From: Candidatus Sulfobium mesophilum
GTDB taxonomy: Bacteria > Nitrospirota > Thermodesulfovibrionia > Thermodesulfovibrionales > UBA6898
NCBI GenBank assembly: GCA_900302705.1
Contig: OUUY01000001.1
Coordinates: 1-64,000, forward strand
Length of the DNA stretch: 64,000 nucleotides
Reading direction: 5' to 3'
Shown here: piece by piece, positions 31,254 to 41,183 of the stretch
Layout of the letters: each line of letters starts with the position of its first letter
Numbering within the stretch: position 1 is the first letter of the stretch
Translations under genes and position numbers: made by a program
The notes under the pieces: model-generated
What the model was told of the DNA's origin: nothing
Database searches by the model: none
The model's input: only the letters and a program-made list of their open reading frames with translations

Positions 31254-34005
31254 GAGGTTGTCATTACTTTTCAGCATTGTTTTTCTTTTTGTAGGATGCG
31301 GCAATCAAACTAAAGACGGGCTGTTTGCAGAGGGGCGGAAACTACTCGATGAGGGCAAACCCATGCGTTCCATCGTGTATTTTAAAAATGCCCTGGAAAA
31401 GGATCAAAACTTTACGGATGCACGTTTTTATCTCGGGAAGGCCTACCGCAGCGCCGGAAAGTATGAACAGGCGGAGAAGGAATTTCTGAAGGTATTGAAA
31501 CAGGAGCCTTCAAAGAAAGAGACCCATTTAGAACTTGCCAGGGTCTATCTCAAGACAGGAAAGTCTGATGATGCACTCCGCGAGGGTAAGATCAGCCTTG
31601 AGTCAAACCCATCAGATGCCGATATACTAGCACTCTTAGGACAAGTTTTCCTCCAGAAGAATGATGCCAAGGAAGCTGAGGAATACCTCCAGAAGGCCTT
31701 GTCGATTAAGAGTGATTTGGCAGCTGCGAAGCTGACCCTTGCCGCTGTTTATCTCCAAAAAGGGGACCAGCAGGGCGCAAAATCACAGATTGAGCAGGTC
31801 ATCGCGCGGGATAACAAGAATACCCAAGCCTATTATATGCGCGCGGAGATCGAGAAAAAGGCAGGAGATAGTAATGCAGCAATCGCCTCCTATGCAAAAA
31901 TAGCTGAGATCGACCCATCAGATGCGAACGCTTCCTTTATGGTCGGCATGATGCACTTGGAGAAGGGTGACCTGAAAAAAGCTCGTGCGGTAGCTGAAGA
32001 CCTTAAGAAGAAGTTCCCCAAATTTTCGGATAGTGAAAGGCTCTTGGGGTTTATCGCATATCAGGAGAAAAAGTTCGATGACGCCATAACGTCTTTCCAG
32101 ACAGCGCTGAAAACAGGGGAGAATCCGGTCATATATTACTATCTGGGGTTGAGCTATTACAACAAAAGGCAGGTGGAACAGGCGCTTAGTCAATTCCAAC
32201 GAGCCCTTAATCTTTATCCGTCATTTATTCAGGCACGGCTTATGACGTCAGTAATTTTCCTTACTAAAAAGAGGGCGGACGATGCCCTTCGTGAAGCCCA
32301 GAAGGTTCTGGAAGCAGATGAGAAGAACGCCCTGGCACACAATATAGCAGGCAGCGCTTACATGGCAAAAGGAATGTACGAAGAGGCGATGGTTGAGATG
32401 AACAAGGCGACGGAGAGCGACCCTAATTATGTAAATGCATACCTGAAAAAGGGATTGTTCGAAATCAGCAGGGGCAAAGTGAGGGAAGCCGAGACCGAGT
32501 TGAAGGCGGCTGTGCAGATAGCGCCGAATGCGTTGAACACGCGGTTTCTTCTCTATTCGTATTATGTGAAAATGAAAGACTATGAAAAGGCTGTCAAGAC
32601 CCTCAAGGAAGGTCTCGACGGCACCAAGAAAGACGCCCCACTGTACAACAACATCGCTGTGACGCTACTCGCGAAAAACAGGTCAGGGGATGCGGAGGCC
32701 ATCGGGTATTTGAAAAAAGCGAAAGAGACAGATCCTGATTATTTGCCGTCATACTTCAGTGCTGCCACCTACTATGCGGGAAAGAGCCAGTATGACAAGG
32801 TGCTGAGCGAGTATGAGGCTGTTTTGAAGAAGGACCCGAAGAACCTCAAAGCGCTCCTCAGCATGGCCTCAACCTTTGAAGTTACCGGGAAGAATGAGCA
32901 GGCTTTTAGCTATTATGTGAAGGCGAAAGAGACCGGAAAGCCGGAGGGATTCGTGGCGCTTAGTGGTTTCTATTTCAGGAAGAAAGATCACGAAAAGGCC
33001 GTGAGCGTTTTGGATGAGGCGCTGAAAACCGACCCCAAAAATATTAGCGCAATGGAGCTGAAGGGGAAGATATATCTGGCTGACAAGAGATATAAAGATG
33101 CGCTGAGGACTTTTGAAAACGTCGAACGTACCAATCTTGAGAGGGGGACGAATCTCATTGTTTTGACCTACCTCGCCGCTCGTGACTATGACAATGCGAT
33201 AAGGAAACTCCAGGAGAGAACAAAAACGGCTCCCCAAAGGCTTGACCTGATGAACGAGACCGCGAGGATATACTGTCTGAAAGGTGATACGAACAAAGCG
33301 TTTGATATCGCTAATACGATCATAAAACAGAAGCCTGATTCTGCCTACGGATATACTGTGCTTGCCTATGTCTATGAACAGCAGCGGGAACTCGATAAGG
33401 CGATTGGCGCTCTCAAGAAGGGTCTGCAGGTGCAGGGAGATAACCCTCAGATAAGTTTGAAAATCGCTGAGCTCCACACGCGGAAGAAGGAGTTTGGTCT
33501 TTCGCTTAAAGATTATGAAGACATCCTGAAAAAACAGCAGGGTTACGTTCCGGCTCTTTTTGGCAGGGCGACCACCCTGGAGCTTATGGGAAAGAAAAAG
33601 GAGGCTATAAAGGGTTACAGTGACGTGCTTGAGAGATCTGAGAACCATGTGCTGGCCCTGAATAATCTAGCATTTCTGTATGCAGATGGTAACGGAAACA
33701 AAGCAGAGGCACTCAAGTTAGCAAACAAGGCTTTCGGACTCGCACCGAATGATGGAAGTGTAATCGATACCTTGGGATATGCGCTCCTCGTGAACGGTAA
33801 AATAAACGAGGCAACAAAGGCTCTTGAGAAGGCGATTACGCTTCTGCCGGACAACCCTTCCGTACGCTACCACCTTGCGCTTGCTTACAGACAGGCTGGT
33901 AAAAAAGATAAGGCAAAGGAACAGGTTGTCGCTGCTCTCGCGAAGAGTGATTTCTCAGAATCAGCTCAGGCAAAAAAGCTTCTTCAGGAGATCAACGGCA
34001 AATGA
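31246..34005 (+). CDS. prsT: TPR-repeat lipoprotein PrsT of the PEP-CTERM/EPS system
   Basis: The TTG at 31246, 9 bp after GAGGAGG, gives about 919 residues that open with a lipoprotein signal (MFKRLSLLFSIVFLFVGCG, lipobox FVGC). A GTG at 31225 is an alternative start with less support. More than twenty tetratricopeptide repeats fill the rest, for example DARFYLGKAYRSAGKYEQAE, EAEEYLQKALSIKSDLAAAK and NPSVRYHLALAYRQAGKKDK. The length and lipobox match PrsT, the long TPR lipoprotein of exosortase-linked EPS loci, thought to scaffold polysaccharide or protein secretion. It overlaps the sugar transferase gene by 4 bp. Confidence 0.9.
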   Translation: MFKRLSLLFSIVFLFVGCGNQTKDGLFAEGRKLLDEGKPMRSIVYFKNALEKDQNFTDARFYLGKAYRSAGKYEQAEKEFLKVLKQEPSKKETHLELARVYLKTGKSDDALREGKISLESNPSDADILALLGQVFLQKNDAKEAEEYLQKALSIKSDLAAAKLTLAAVYLQKGDQQGAKSQIEQVIARDNKNTQAYYMRAEIEKKAGDSNAAIASYAKIAEIDPSDANASFMVGMMHLEKGDLKKARAVAEDLKKKFPKFSDSERLLGFIAYQEKKFDDAITSFQTALKTGENPVIYYYLGLSYYNKRQVEQALSQFQRALNLYPSFIQARLMTSVIFLTKKRADDALREAQKVLEADEKNALAHNIAGSAYMAKGMYEEAMVEMNKATESDPNYVNAYLKKGLFEISRGKVREAETELKAAVQIAPNALNTRFLLYSYYVKMKDYEKAVKTLKEGLDGTKKDAPLYNNIAVTLLAKNRSGDAEAIGYLKKAKETDPDYLPSYFSAATYYAGKSQYDKVLSEYEAVLKKDPKNLKALLSMASTFEVTGKNEQAFSYYVKAKETGKPEGFVALSGFYFRKKDHEKAVSVLDEALKTDPKNISAMELKGKIYLADKRYKDALRTFENVERTNLERGTNLIVLTYLAARDYDNAIRKLQERTKTAPQRLDLMNETARIYCLKGDTNKAFDIANTIIKQKPDSAYGYTVLAYVYEQQRELDKAIGALKKGLQVQGDNPQISLKIAELHTRKKEFGLSLKDYEDILKKQQGYVPALFGRATTLELMGKKKEAIKGYSDVLERSENHVLALNNLAFLYADGNGNKAEALKLANKAFGLAPNDGSVIDTLGYALLVNGKINEATKALEKAITLLPDNPSVRYHLALAYRQAGKKDKAKEQVVAALAKSDFSESAQAKKLLQEINGK

Positions 34006-35384
34006 GCGTCATCTCCCGAAATCCCTCGGCGATTGCGAGCGGAATCCTCCTGACAGGTGATGGAGTTCTGGGCCTTGTTGCATTTTACATCAGTTTGTGT
34101 CTGAGATTCGGCGGTCTCTCCGAGGGCCAGGCTAAATACGAGCACCTGGGCTTCACGGTCGTTGTCTTCGTGATTACTCTTCTTTTTTGTTCTTTTTTCG
34201 TGGAACTCTACACGCAGGACAGAAATTTGAGCAATAAAGAAACGTTAGTGAGAACAGTGGCCTCATCATGTCTTGCTTTTGTTATTCTTTCCACTTTTTT
34301 TTATGTGTTTCCTTCTATTAAAATGTGGCGAGGCATGCTCGCATATTGCCTGGTCTCTTTTAGTGCCTTGCAATTTATCTGGCACCTTTTCTTCGGGCTT
34401 TTCCCAAGGCTTCCGGCGTTTGCGAAAGGAGTATTGATCTTTGGTGCAGGCGCGAGCGCTGAAAAATTGGGTGAACTTGTTCTCTCAACAAATCATAGCC
34501 ACATTCTCAGGGGATATGTTACCTGCGACACTGAGACATGCGTGGTTCCGGCGGCGTACATCCCTGAAGGGGGAAGCCTCTTGGAAACCGCCCGCAAAGA
34601 ACGCGCCCAGAAGATTGTCATTTCTCTCACGGAACGAAGGGGTAATCTCCCTCTGAAGGATGTACTGGACTGCAAGCTCAGCGGCATCGACGTTCTTGAC
34701 GCGCCTTCGTTTTATGAGCAGATGACGGGAAAACTCCTCATCGAGGAGATGAAACCAAGTTCTCTTATCTTCTCGGACGGCTTTAAGATAACCTCTTTCA
34801 AGATGCTATCCAAACGCGCCATCGATCTGGCCCTGGCTCTGGTCGGCTCTGTCGTGATTCTGCCATTCCTGCCTATTCTTGCCCTCCTTGTCAAGGCAGA
34901 CTCTCCGGGTCCCGTCTTATTCAGACAGACTCGGGTGGGTAAGGGGGAGAAGGATTTTGTGCTCTACAAGTTCAGGACTATGCGTGACGACGCTGAAAAA
35001 GGGACAGGCGCTGTCTGGGCTGAGAAGGAAGACTGCAGGATTACGCGCGTAGGCAAGTTCCTCAGGAAATCGAGACTCGACGAGGTGCCCCAGATCTATA
35101 ATGTACTCAAGGGGGATATGAGCTTTATCGGTCCGAGGCCGGAGAGGCCCGAATTTGTTGAGCAGTTAAAGAAGATTATCCCGTATTATTCAGAGAGGCA
35201 TTTTGTAAAGCCAGGCATCACAGGATGGGCGCAGATAAAGTACCCTTACGGTGCGTCGACGGAGGATGCCGTTGAGAAACTGAGATACGATCTTTACTAC
35301 ATAAAACATCTTTCCCTCTTCCTCGATTTCCTGATTGTGCTTGAAACAGTCAAAGTCGTTCTCTTTGGAAGGGGCAGCAGGTAG
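34002..35384 (+). CDS. Polyprenyl-phosphate sugar transferase, exosortase-EPS (EpsB) type
   Basis: This 460-residue initiating glycosyltransferase has four to five N-terminal membrane helices (GLVAFYISLCLRFGG, FTVVVFVITLLFCSFFVELY, AFVILSTFFYVFPSIK). A cytoplasmic Rossmann-like domain follows (VLIFGAGASAEKLGELV), and then the bacterial sugar transferase domain from about residue 265. This has KRAIDLALALVGSVVILPFL, the SPGPVLFRQTRVG motif, the YKFRTMRDDAE segment, LDEVPQIYNVLKGDMSFIGP and ITGWAQI. It transfers a sugar-1-phosphate from UDP-sugar to undecaprenyl phosphate, the first step of repeat-unit assembly. The start codon overlaps the prsT stop (ATGA). Confidence 0.93.
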   Translation: MSVISRNPSAIASGILLTGDGVLGLVAFYISLCLRFGGLSEGQAKYEHLGFTVVVFVITLLFCSFFVELYTQDRNLSNKETLVRTVASSCLAFVILSTFFYVFPSIKMWRGMLAYCLVSFSALQFIWHLFFGLFPRLPAFAKGVLIFGAGASAEKLGELVLSTNHSHILRGYVTCDTETCVVPAAYIPEGGSLLETARKERAQKIVISLTERRGNLPLKDVLDCKLSGIDVLDAPSFYEQMTGKLLIEEMKPSSLIFSDGFKITSFKMLSKRAIDLALALVGSVVILPFLPILALLVKADSPGPVLFRQTRVGKGEKDFVLYKFRTMRDDAEKGTGAVWAEKEDCRITRVGKFLRKSRLDEVPQIYNVLKGDMSFIGPRPERPEFVEQLKKIIPYYSERHFVKPGITGWAQIKYPYGASTEDAVEKLRYDLYYIKHLSLFLDFLIVLETVKVVLFGRGSR

Positions 35385-35392
35385 GAGGCTTT

Positions 35393-36268
35393 ATGAAAAT
35401 TCTTTTTTTGATGTTTTGCATTGCCGCCATAGTGTCTTTACCTGCCATAGGCAGTGCCGATGACTACATCATCGGAGACGGCGATGAACTCCAGATATCC
35501 GTCTGGGGTGAACAGCAGCTTGATGCAAAGGTGGTCGTCAGGCCCGACGGAAAGATAACTCTCCCGGGAATCGGAGATGCTGAAGCATCTGGCTTCGCGC
35601 CAATGGTACTTGGGCAGAAGCTCGCGGAGCGGCTTGAGGCCTTCGTGAAGAAGGCCATAGTCACCGTCACGGTGGTGAGGATGACAAACAATAAAATTTA
35701 CGTCTTTGGTGGAGGGGTAGCGCAAGGGCAGGGCAGCGGGAAGGAAGGCGAGGGTGCAGGAACGTCGGGGTCTACCCAATCTGTCTGGTCCGCAGGCGTG
35801 CATAACATGCCAGGGAGGACAACCCTCCTTAAATTTCTCACGGGCCTTGGAAACTTAAGAGGTGCCGACCTGGAGCATGCATATATCATCCGTGACGGAA
35901 AGAAACTCGATGTTGATTTCTATGCCTTGTTCATGAAGGCTGAACTGTCGAAAGACGTCGCGCTCAAGTCGGAGGACATGATCTTTCTGCCCGACAACAC
36001 TAACAACAAGATTTATGTCATGGGCGCAGTGAACGCCCCTAAAGCAGTGTTTTATTGGAAAGGAGTCAAGATTCTTGATGTGATCCTGGATGCGGGAGGA
36101 TTCACGAAATTCGCCAGCGAGAATAGTGTTGTTGTCATGAGACAGGATGCAGATCAGAAAAAAATCATTAACGTAAAAGTCAAGGACCTGATGAAGGAGG
36201 GTGATCTCGGACAGAACATCACCCTTTTGCCGGGGGACTTCGTTATCGTGAAAGAAAGCATTTTTTAG
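35393..36268 (+). CDS. Polysaccharide export protein (Wza/EpsE type)
   Basis: This 291-residue exported protein has a signal peptide (about 1-22, ending GSAD) and no lipobox Cys. A Poly_export/PES domain (YIIGDGDELQISVWGEQQLD, VVRPDGKITLPGIGDAEASG) is followed by SLBB-type segments (PGRTTLLKFLTGLGNLRGAD, NNKIYVMGAVNAPKAVFYWK, LPGDFVIVKES). A Gly/Gln-rich loop (AQGQGSGKEGEGAG) interrupts the first SLBB region. It forms the outer-membrane/periplasmic polysaccharide conduit. A GGAGG ribosome-binding site precedes the start, 8 bp after the sugar transferase stop. Confidence 0.93.
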   Translation: MKILFLMFCIAAIVSLPAIGSADDYIIGDGDELQISVWGEQQLDAKVVVRPDGKITLPGIGDAEASGFAPMVLGQKLAERLEAFVKKAIVTVTVVRMTNNKIYVFGGGVAQGQGSGKEGEGAGTSGSTQSVWSAGVHNMPGRTTLLKFLTGLGNLRGADLEHAYIIRDGKKLDVDFYALFMKAELSKDVALKSEDMIFLPDNTNNKIYVMGAVNAPKAVFYWKGVKILDVILDAGGFTKFASENSVVVMRQDADQKKIINVKVKDLMKEGDLGQNITLLPGDFVIVKESIF

Positions 36269-36287
36269 ATAGGGAAGGAGTCTCACA

Positions 36288-37871
36288 ATGGAATTACCGA
36301 CTGCCGAATTGAAGAAACATTTTAAAGTGGTGCTGAAGATGAAGACACTCTTTATTGTTCTCTCACTTTGCATCATGTCCGTCGTTATGTGGGGAAGTTA
36401 TTTTCTGCCGAAGAAGTACATGGCCGAAAGTACTGTCTTCATAGAGCACAATGTTATCAAGGAACTGGTGAAAGACATCGCAATCACTCCTTCAATGGAA
36501 GACAGGCTGAGGGTTCTGAGATATGCGATGTTGAGCAGGGGGCTGATACTGAGGGTCTTCAAAGACCTTGATCTTGATTCGAAGGCGAGGAATGATAAGG
36601 AGCTTGAGGACATGATCCAGGACTTCCAGCAGAGGACCTCTATCGCAGTAAAGGGAAACGATCTTTTTATCGTATCCATCCTCGATCAGAGCCCGAAGCT
36701 CGCCCGTGATTATGTCAACACCCTCGTTCGGCGCTATGTCGAGGAAAATACCACATCTAAGCGCGAGGAGGCTTATGGAGCCGGGAGATTCCTTAACGAG
36801 CAGATTGTGGCACAGAAAACAAAACTTGACAAGGCCGAGGACGCGATTATCAAGTACAGACAGGATAAGGGCATCTATCTGGCAGTTGACGAAAAGAGTA
36901 TCATCCATGACATCAAGTACTACAATGACCAACTGGAGGGCTTAAAGATAGAAAAGAACGAACTGAAAGCTACCAGCGGCAGTATCAAGAACCAACTCAA
37001 AGGGGTCGATCAATACTCTGTTTCAGTGATGAGGCATACCGAAAACAGAAGCGTGAAGGCTCTCGAAAATAAGCTCAATGCACTTCTCGTCAGATATACG
37101 GAGAACTATCCTGAGGTGGTCAAACTGAAAGCCGAGATTGAGGCATTGAAGAAACAGGGAACGGTACAGAAGGATGCCGATAAATCTGCGGAGCCGGAAC
37201 AGAGCACTATCAACCCCATCTACCAGGAACTCAAGCAGCGCGAACTTCAAACCGAGGCCGCTATCGAGGCCAACGACGCCAAACAGGGGCAGATCCGGGC
37301 AATGGTAGCATCCAGAGAGCGGGAGTTGAGAAATATCCCGGAGAGCAAGAGGAAGCTTATGGATCTGGAGCAGGAGAGAGATGCGTTTAAAGAACTGTAC
37401 GGTAAGCTCCTGAATCGACAGGGGCAATCGGATGTGTCTAAAGAAATGGAAGTGGCGGACAAATCGACGACATTCAGGATCGTAGACCCCGCTGTCCTTC
37501 CCCAGAAGCCGGCGAGTCCGAACAGGGTGAAGATTTTCCTTGCGGCGATTTTTCTGGGGCTCGCCGGAGGATTGGGAGGAGTCTTTGTTCGCGATGGCAT
37601 TGACACCTCCGTGAAACGGACAAAAACACTGAGAGACCTGGGTTATCAGGTTCTCGCGGTGATACCGAAGATCTACAACGAGGAGGCGGAGAAGGCGGTT
37701 ATTAAAAGAGACCGGAAGCTTTATGCGATTGCCGGATCCTATTTGGTCGTGCTCTGTGTGACAATGCTGCTGGAGATCGTTGGATTCAGCTACGTGGATG
37801 ATATCGTGAGTCTTGTTAATCTGCCCATGTTCCTTGATGGCATAAAACAGACAGCACGTGGAATATTTTAA
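36288..37871 (+). CDS. Polysaccharide chain-length determinant (Wzz-type), exosortase-EPS family
   Basis: This 527-residue inner-membrane protein has an N-terminal membrane helix (about 18-38) and a periplasmic region with the Wzz beta domain (YMAESTVFIEHNVIKELVK) and long coiled coils (about 150-400, rich in Lys/Glu/Gln). A Pro-rich stretch PAVLPQKPASPNRVK follows, leading to a second helix IFLAAIFLGLAGGLGGVFVR. A third helix, LYAIAGSYLVVLCVTMLLEI, sits near the C-terminus. No ATPase motif is present, since the kinase is encoded separately next door. It controls chain length together with the kinase and export protein. It starts 19 bp after the export gene. Confidence 0.93.
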   Translation: MELPTAELKKHFKVVLKMKTLFIVLSLCIMSVVMWGSYFLPKKYMAESTVFIEHNVIKELVKDIAITPSMEDRLRVLRYAMLSRGLILRVFKDLDLDSKARNDKELEDMIQDFQQRTSIAVKGNDLFIVSILDQSPKLARDYVNTLVRRYVEENTTSKREEAYGAGRFLNEQIVAQKTKLDKAEDAIIKYRQDKGIYLAVDEKSIIHDIKYYNDQLEGLKIEKNELKATSGSIKNQLKGVDQYSVSVMRHTENRSVKALENKLNALLVRYTENYPEVVKLKAEIEALKKQGTVQKDADKSAEPEQSTINPIYQELKQRELQTEAAIEANDAKQGQIRAMVASRERELRNIPESKRKLMDLEQERDAFKELYGKLLNRQGQSDVSKEMEVADKSTTFRIVDPAVLPQKPASPNRVKIFLAAIFLGLAGGLGGVFVRDGIDTSVKRTKTLRDLGYQVLAVIPKIYNEEAEKAVIKRDRKLYAIAGSYLVVLCVTMLLEIVGFSYVDDIVSLVNLPMFLDGIKQTARGIF

Positions 37872-37886
37872 GGAGGAACCCAAGAG

Positions 37887-38726
37887 ATGAGCAGAATAGA
37901 GAGAGCACTCGAAAAAGCCAATATGGTCCGTGATCGCGAGGAACCAGTCCTGCCCGAGCAGAGTGTGGGCCAAGCCGACATCACCGATGTCTTTGTCACG
38001 GATAATACAGAACTTCCGAAGAATCCCTATCTCGTGACTCTCAACGAACCAGACTCTCCGATTGCTGAGGAATACAAGAAACTAAAGTCGATGGTAGTAA
38101 AAATGACAAAACAGGGAAAATTCCAGAACACCCTGATGGTTACGAGCACTGTCGCCGAAGAAGGAAAGAGCATTACCGCTATGAATCTTGCCATAACTTT
38201 AGCGTGTGAATACGATCACACAGTCCTTCTCGTGGATGCGGACCTTCGGAGGCCTTCGCTCAGTCATCTTCTGGGCATCGAGACTTCGCCTGGGCTCTCG
38301 GACTGTCTTCTGAACGGGTTGGACATAAAGGACGCACTTGTAAAGACCGGCATCGGGAAGATGGTGTTCCTCCCATCAGGAAGTCATGTTTCAGATCCAG
38401 TAGAGCTATTGCTCTCACGGCGGATGCAGGAGCTGCTGAGCGACATCAAGCACCGATACGCGGATCGCTATGTGATTATCGATACGCCCCCTGTCCTGCC
38501 CTTCGCAGAAGTCCATTCTCTGGCTTCAGGCGTTGATGGGCTCATTTATGTCGTTAGGGAGGGCCTCGCCCCGCTAAATGGCATTAAGGAGGCGCTCGGT
38601 ATGCTTAAAGGCTGTAATGTATTGGGCTTTGTATTCAACGGCGTAGAGCTGGATATGATGGACGACTATCATCGTTACTACAATTATAGGAGGTATTACA
38701 GCCGTGGCGGCAACGGAAAAAAATAG
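37887..38726 (+). CDS. CpsD/CapB-type tyrosine autokinase of the EPS system
   Basis: This 279-residue BY-kinase has a Walker A-type loop TSTVAEEGKS (86-95), a Walker A' motif VLLVDADLRRP (113-123), a Walker B motif YVIIDTPP, and a C-terminal tyrosine cluster YHRYYNYRRYYSRGG that is the autophosphorylation target. The N-terminal MSRIERALEKANMVR segment is typical of the exosortase-associated branch. It binds the chain-length protein and cycles phosphorylation to drive polymer export. A strong AAGGAGG precedes the start. Its 3' end overlaps the beta-barrel gene by 23 bp. Confidence 0.94.
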   Translation: MSRIERALEKANMVRDREEPVLPEQSVGQADITDVFVTDNTELPKNPYLVTLNEPDSPIAEEYKKLKSMVVKMTKQGKFQNTLMVTSTVAEEGKSITAMNLAITLACEYDHTVLLVDADLRRPSLSHLLGIETSPGLSDCLLNGLDIKDALVKTGIGKMVFLPSGSHVSDPVELLLSRRMQELLSDIKHRYADRYVIIDTPPVLPFAEVHSLASGVDGLIYVVREGLAPLNGIKEALGMLKGCNVLGFVFNGVELDMMDDYHRYYNYRRYYSRGGNGKK

Positions 38727-39963
38727 CCTACTTACAGCGCTTTTCCTAGCGCTCTTTTTCACCTTTGCGCTTATGGAAGTACCCGCAGAGGCTGAGTATA
38801 GCGCTTCGGCCAGCCTCCGTGTCAGGGAGGAATACACCGATAATGTCGATCTCACATCGACGGACAAAAAAAGCGAATATATCACGACTATTAATCCGGA
38901 CATACGTCTGGACTATAAAGGCAAGATAACTAGCCTCTTGCTCAATGCCGGACTTAATTATTACTACTATGCGAACGACAGTCAAGGAGATCATTTGAAT
39001 TTTTATGGAGGACTGGACTCACGCACCCAGGTATACAAAGACATCTTTTTTTTAAATATCTTTGATCAGTATTCCCGAGTCACCATCGATCAGCGGAGAC
39101 CTGTCACTCAGGAAAACGTTACGGTCAATCTCACCGATTCGAACACTCTCAGAGCAAATCCTTACATCCTTTATCCTCTCGGTTCGACACTTAAGGCCAG
39201 GGTGGACTACCTGTACACCAACCAGTGGTACAGCTCTAATCAGGGGCACAATTATCAGGACCATACCTTCTCAGGGAGCCTCATTAAGGAACTGTCGGCC
39301 AGCACAAGTACATTTGTTACTTACAGTTACGATATGCACAGATACTCCGGCATTTCAAACTCCAGTATTTCAGACTATGACCGCCAGACCGGAAACTACG
39401 GCATAAAGTTCGAAAAGACCAGACTTTTAGTGGAAGGGTCGGTGGGCTATACCTGGTTTGATTTTACAGATGGACGAAAGACGAATGATATCGTGTGGAA
39501 TGCGGCAGTTCAATATAAGATAACCGAACTGCTGTCGCTGCGCGGAGAGTCTTCTCAGGATTTTACGGACTCCGTAGATGCGGGTCCCGTGCGCAGGCTG
39601 ACGGGAAGGGGTGTAATTGCGTATGGTGGGCAATTCCCTGTCAGCGTGGCGGTATTCAACACCAGGGATACCTATCTCCTATCGGACCGCACAGACCATT
39701 CGACAGGGGCAATTGCCACCGGCAGCATTCCTTTCTCATCAAAGATGACCGGGAATATATTTGCAAACTACACGCGTTTTAAGTTCCAGCCGGAAGATGA
39801 ACGGGTCGATCGTTACGGCGTCGGATTTTCCCTTGCCTATGCGATTCGGAAGGCGACGCTCTCGGCTGGCTATACCTATAACCGAAACGATTCCAACATC
39901 GACCAGAATGACTACACGAACAATGTTATCTGGCTTCAGATCAGGGTTGTTTACGACATATAA
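38704..39963 (+). CDS. Outer-membrane beta-barrel protein of the PEP-CTERM/EPS system
   Basis: This 419-residue protein starts at a GTG at 38704, preceded by AGGAGG, inside the kinase gene. A signal peptide (about 1-30, ending AEA) is followed by a long series of amphipathic beta strands with alternating polar and hydrophobic residues and frequent Tyr (ASASLRVREEYTDNVDL, SLLLNAGLNYYYYANDSQGD, VSVAVFNTRDTYLLSD). It ends with an aromatic-terminated strand VIWLQIRVVYDI. This matches the exosortase-EPS-associated beta-barrel family of similar length and position. It is likely an outer-membrane pore or assembly factor for the polysaccharide. Confidence 0.85.
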   Translation: MAATEKNSLLTALFLALFFTFALMEVPAEAEYSASASLRVREEYTDNVDLTSTDKKSEYITTINPDIRLDYKGKITSLLLNAGLNYYYYANDSQGDHLNFYGGLDSRTQVYKDIFFLNIFDQYSRVTIDQRRPVTQENVTVNLTDSNTLRANPYILYPLGSTLKARVDYLYTNQWYSSNQGHNYQDHTFSGSLIKELSASTSTFVTYSYDMHRYSGISNSSISDYDRQTGNYGIKFEKTRLLVEGSVGYTWFDFTDGRKTNDIVWNAAVQYKITELLSLRGESSQDFTDSVDAGPVRRLTGRGVIAYGGQFPVSVAVFNTRDTYLLSDRTDHSTGAIATGSIPFSSKMTGNIFANYTRFKFQPEDERVDRYGVGFSLAYAIRKATLSAGYTYNRNDSNIDQNDYTNNVIWLQIRVVYDI

Positions 39964-39968
39964 GAGAT

Positions 39969-41183
39969 ATGTACGAACAATTTTTCAGTCTCAAGACGAA
40001 GCCATTTGATTTGGTACCTAACCCTGACTTTCTCTTTCTGAGCAAATCTCATAAAAAGGCGAGGGTTTATCTGGATTATGGCATCAAGGAGAGGGCAGGG
40101 TTCATCCTTGTTACCGGTGAAGTAGGCTCCGGAAAGACAACCATTGTGCGGGATTTGATTAAGGGGTTGAACGGCAACTCTACATTGTCAAGGGTATTTA
40201 ACACAAAGGTTACCTCAGAGCAGCTAATGACGATGATCAATGAAGATTTCGGGCTGGACGTTCACAACAAGGACAAGATCAGCCTCCTCAGGGAGCTTAA
40301 CGATTTTCTGATAGACCAGTATGCGCGTAAGCGCCAGCCGATACTAATCATCGACGAGGCACAGAATCTTAGCCCGGAACTTCTCGAGGAGGTCAGGATG
40401 CTGTCCAACCTCGAGACGGACCGTACAAAGCTCCTGCAAATAATCCTTGTCGGCCAGCCTGAATTAACAAAAACGCTGGGACGTCCGGAATTGAGACAGC
40501 TCAGGCAACGCATAAACATACGCTGTCACCTTTTCCCTTTAACGGCGGAAGAAACCGAGGAATACATATTGCACAGGCTTGAGATAGCAGGCAACAGGGA
40601 AGCGATTAGGTTTGAAAAAGAGGTCATTGATGCAATTTATGGTTATAGCAGGGGCATCCCGAGGCTTATTAATATCATCTGTGATTTTCTTATGCTCTCC
40701 GCCTTTGCCGAGGAAACGAAGGTGCTTACCGCAGAGGTCGTAAATGAGGTCATCGGGGAGCTTGAAAGCGAAAACAGATACTGGCACGACGAGTCATCCG
40801 GCAATAATCCTTCGAAGTTGGAAGAATCAGCATTAATCGAGAATACAGAGCACAGTGCGAGGATGCTGAAGATTTCGAAGGAGAGGTTTCTTCAAATCAT
40901 CAAGGAAACGGTGACCAGGGTAGACAGTCTGACTGAAGAATTCTCCAAGCTGCAGATTTTCGAGAGGGGAAGAAACGAAATCCTTGACAGGTGTTCGACA
41001 GCAGAGGAAGCTCTCAACAATCATATTGCGCGTACGGATAGACAATTATCCAGGTTGTCTGCCGAGATGGAAGACTTATTCAAAAAAATGGAACTCCTAA
41101 GGAAGCAAATCGACATTATCCATCGCGTGCCGCCATCTTCGCAGAAGAAGAAAAAAGGGCTGCTTAGGAGGATTTTTTCATGA
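39969..41183 (+). CDS. ExeA-like AAA ATPase associated with the exosortase/EPS system
   Basis: This 404-residue protein has the typical N-terminus MYEQFFSLKTKPFDLVPNPD, Walker A TGEVGSGKTT (49-58), Walker B ILIIDEAQNL (125-134) and arginine-finger region SNLETDRTKLLQIILVGQPE. The winged-helix segment has YSRGIPRLINIICDFLML. The C-terminal 130 residues form a predicted coiled coil and end in a basic KKKKGLLRRIF tail. Family members resemble ExeA, which couples ATP use to secretin or export assembly. The 3' end carries the AGGAGG that drives the next gene and overlaps it by 4 bp. Confidence 0.92.
   Translation: MYEQFFSLKTKPFDLVPNPDFLFLSKSHKKARVYLDYGIKERAGFILVTGEVGSGKTTIVRDLIKGLNGNSTLSRVFNTKVTSEQLMTMINEDFGLDVHNKDKISLLRELNDFLIDQYARKRQPILIIDEAQNLSPELLEEVRMLSNLETDRTKLLQIILVGQPELTKTLGRPELRQLRQRINIRCHLFPLTAEETEEYILHRLEIAGNREAIRFEKEVIDAIYGYSRGIPRLINIICDFLMLSAFAEETKVLTAEVVNEVIGELESENRYWHDESSGNNPSKLEESALIENTEHSARMLKISKERFLQIIKETVTRVDSLTEEFSKLQIFERGRNEILDRCSTAEEALNNHIARTDRQLSRLSAEMEDLFKKMELLRKQIDIIHRVPPSSQKKKKGLLRRIFS

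Noticed and set aside
32869-33648. 259-codon minus-strand frame opposite prsT
   Set aside because: It is the antisense shadow of a long TPR gene with no motif or ribosome-binding site; the plus-strand lipoprotein is certain.
37023-37973. 316-codon minus-strand frame opposite the chain-length gene
   Set aside because: It is an antisense shadow with Leu/His-rich composition and no domain. The plus-strand Wzz-type protein is clear.
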